A stretch of 20,864 bases of DNA, from the IMG/VR virus record IMGVR_UViG_3300024352_000424, positions 1 to 20,864 of that record. The stretch is one strand, 5' to 3'. Position numbers and translations under genes: made by a program. Source of the DNA: a virus. Positions 20,756-20,864 of this stretch are shown one piece after another. Every line of letters begins with the position of its first letter. Position 1 is the first letter of the stretch. Under the pieces are notes generated by a model, which was not told where the DNA came from, ran no database searches, and saw only the letters and a list, made by a program, of their open reading frames with translations.

Positions 20756-20864
20756 TGTGGATTGAAATAGATGTAATGCTACAAGGCACTTCCCTAGATT
20801 GGAAAGAATTAGGCCTTGACATCAAGCATGAATTTGTCCGTAGAATGGTCAGGCTTCAGGACAT
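20755..20864 (+). CDS. Unidentified gene, 3' end cut by the window edge
   Basis: An ATG overlapping the previous stop by one base (TGATG) opens a frame that runs to the end of the window, 36 full codons. The visible part begins MWIEIDVMLQGTSLDWKELG and continues with a basic helical stretch. I do not recognise it. Codon use and spacing match its neighbours, so it is likely a real member of the same operon. Confidence 0.6.
   Translation, partial: MWIEIDVMLQGTSLDWKELGLDIKHEFVRRMVRLQD

Noticed and set aside
1-20864. tRNA genes, integrase, attachment sites, retron or defence gene modules
   Set aside because: I looked for cloverleaf-like segments and for reverse transcriptase, recombinase, nuclease-toxin or antiphage motifs and saw none; all genes are accounted for by virion, lysis or unassigned small proteins.

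Overview
The window is a contiguous block of late genes from a tailed bacteriophage (or a prophage carrying one), with every supportable gene on the + strand and almost no spacing between genes. A long non-contractile (siphovirus-type) tail is inferred from a tape measure protein and a tail assembly chaperone with no sheath or contractile baseplate gene. The host is probably a member of the Bacteroidota: start codons mostly follow A/T-rich leaders without Shine-Dalgarno motifs, and the protein families (prohead protease, portal with a CRH-containing tail, tail proteins with the SYSKTIILPNT-type motif) are ones I associate with phages of that phylum. No integrase, repressor or replication gene is visible, so lifestyle cannot be decided. 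The two end genes are cut by the window edges.

Layout. 1-1456: packaging motor (small and large terminase). 1489-9037: first tail block, with a probable tail assembly chaperone expressed in two forms through a -1 frameshift, a gp10-like tail completion protein, two tail-tip proteins and a long fibre ending in a self-cleaving S74 chaperone domain. 9044-11443: a 46-residue protein, a terminator-like hairpin and the tape measure protein. 11455-14070: head block with prohead protease, scaffold and major capsid protein. 14128-15081: a tail-tube-like protein and an unrecognised structural protein, separated by a strong intrinsic terminator. 15078-18179: an unusually long portal, head-tail connector and tail terminator-like protein. 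18185-20864: lysis and host-interface block with two small membrane proteins, a 40-residue very basic protein, an N-acetylmuramoyl-L-alanine amidase, a small soluble protein, a metallophosphoesterase, a membrane-anchored spanin candidate and a truncated gene.

How it works together. The terminase packages DNA through the portal into a procapsid built from the major capsid protein on the scaffold and matured by the protease. Connector, completion and terminator-like proteins close the head-tail junction. Chaperone, tape measure and tube proteins build the tail, and the tip proteins and fibre bind the host. Holin candidate, amidase and anchored protein would release progeny. Many neighbours share 4-base ATGA stop/start overlaps, which suggests translational coupling.

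The least ordinary points are the T9 frameshift site in the chaperone, a scrambled module order (tail tip before head genes, portal after the capsid gene and 13.6 kb from the large terminase), a protease with two modules inserted before its catalytic core, a portal fused to a winged-helix-like segment and a MuF-like tail, and a 0.4-kb CCGG-rich patch at the 3' end of the tape measure gene. I did not find a convincing wholly new system; these are unusual variants of known phage machinery.
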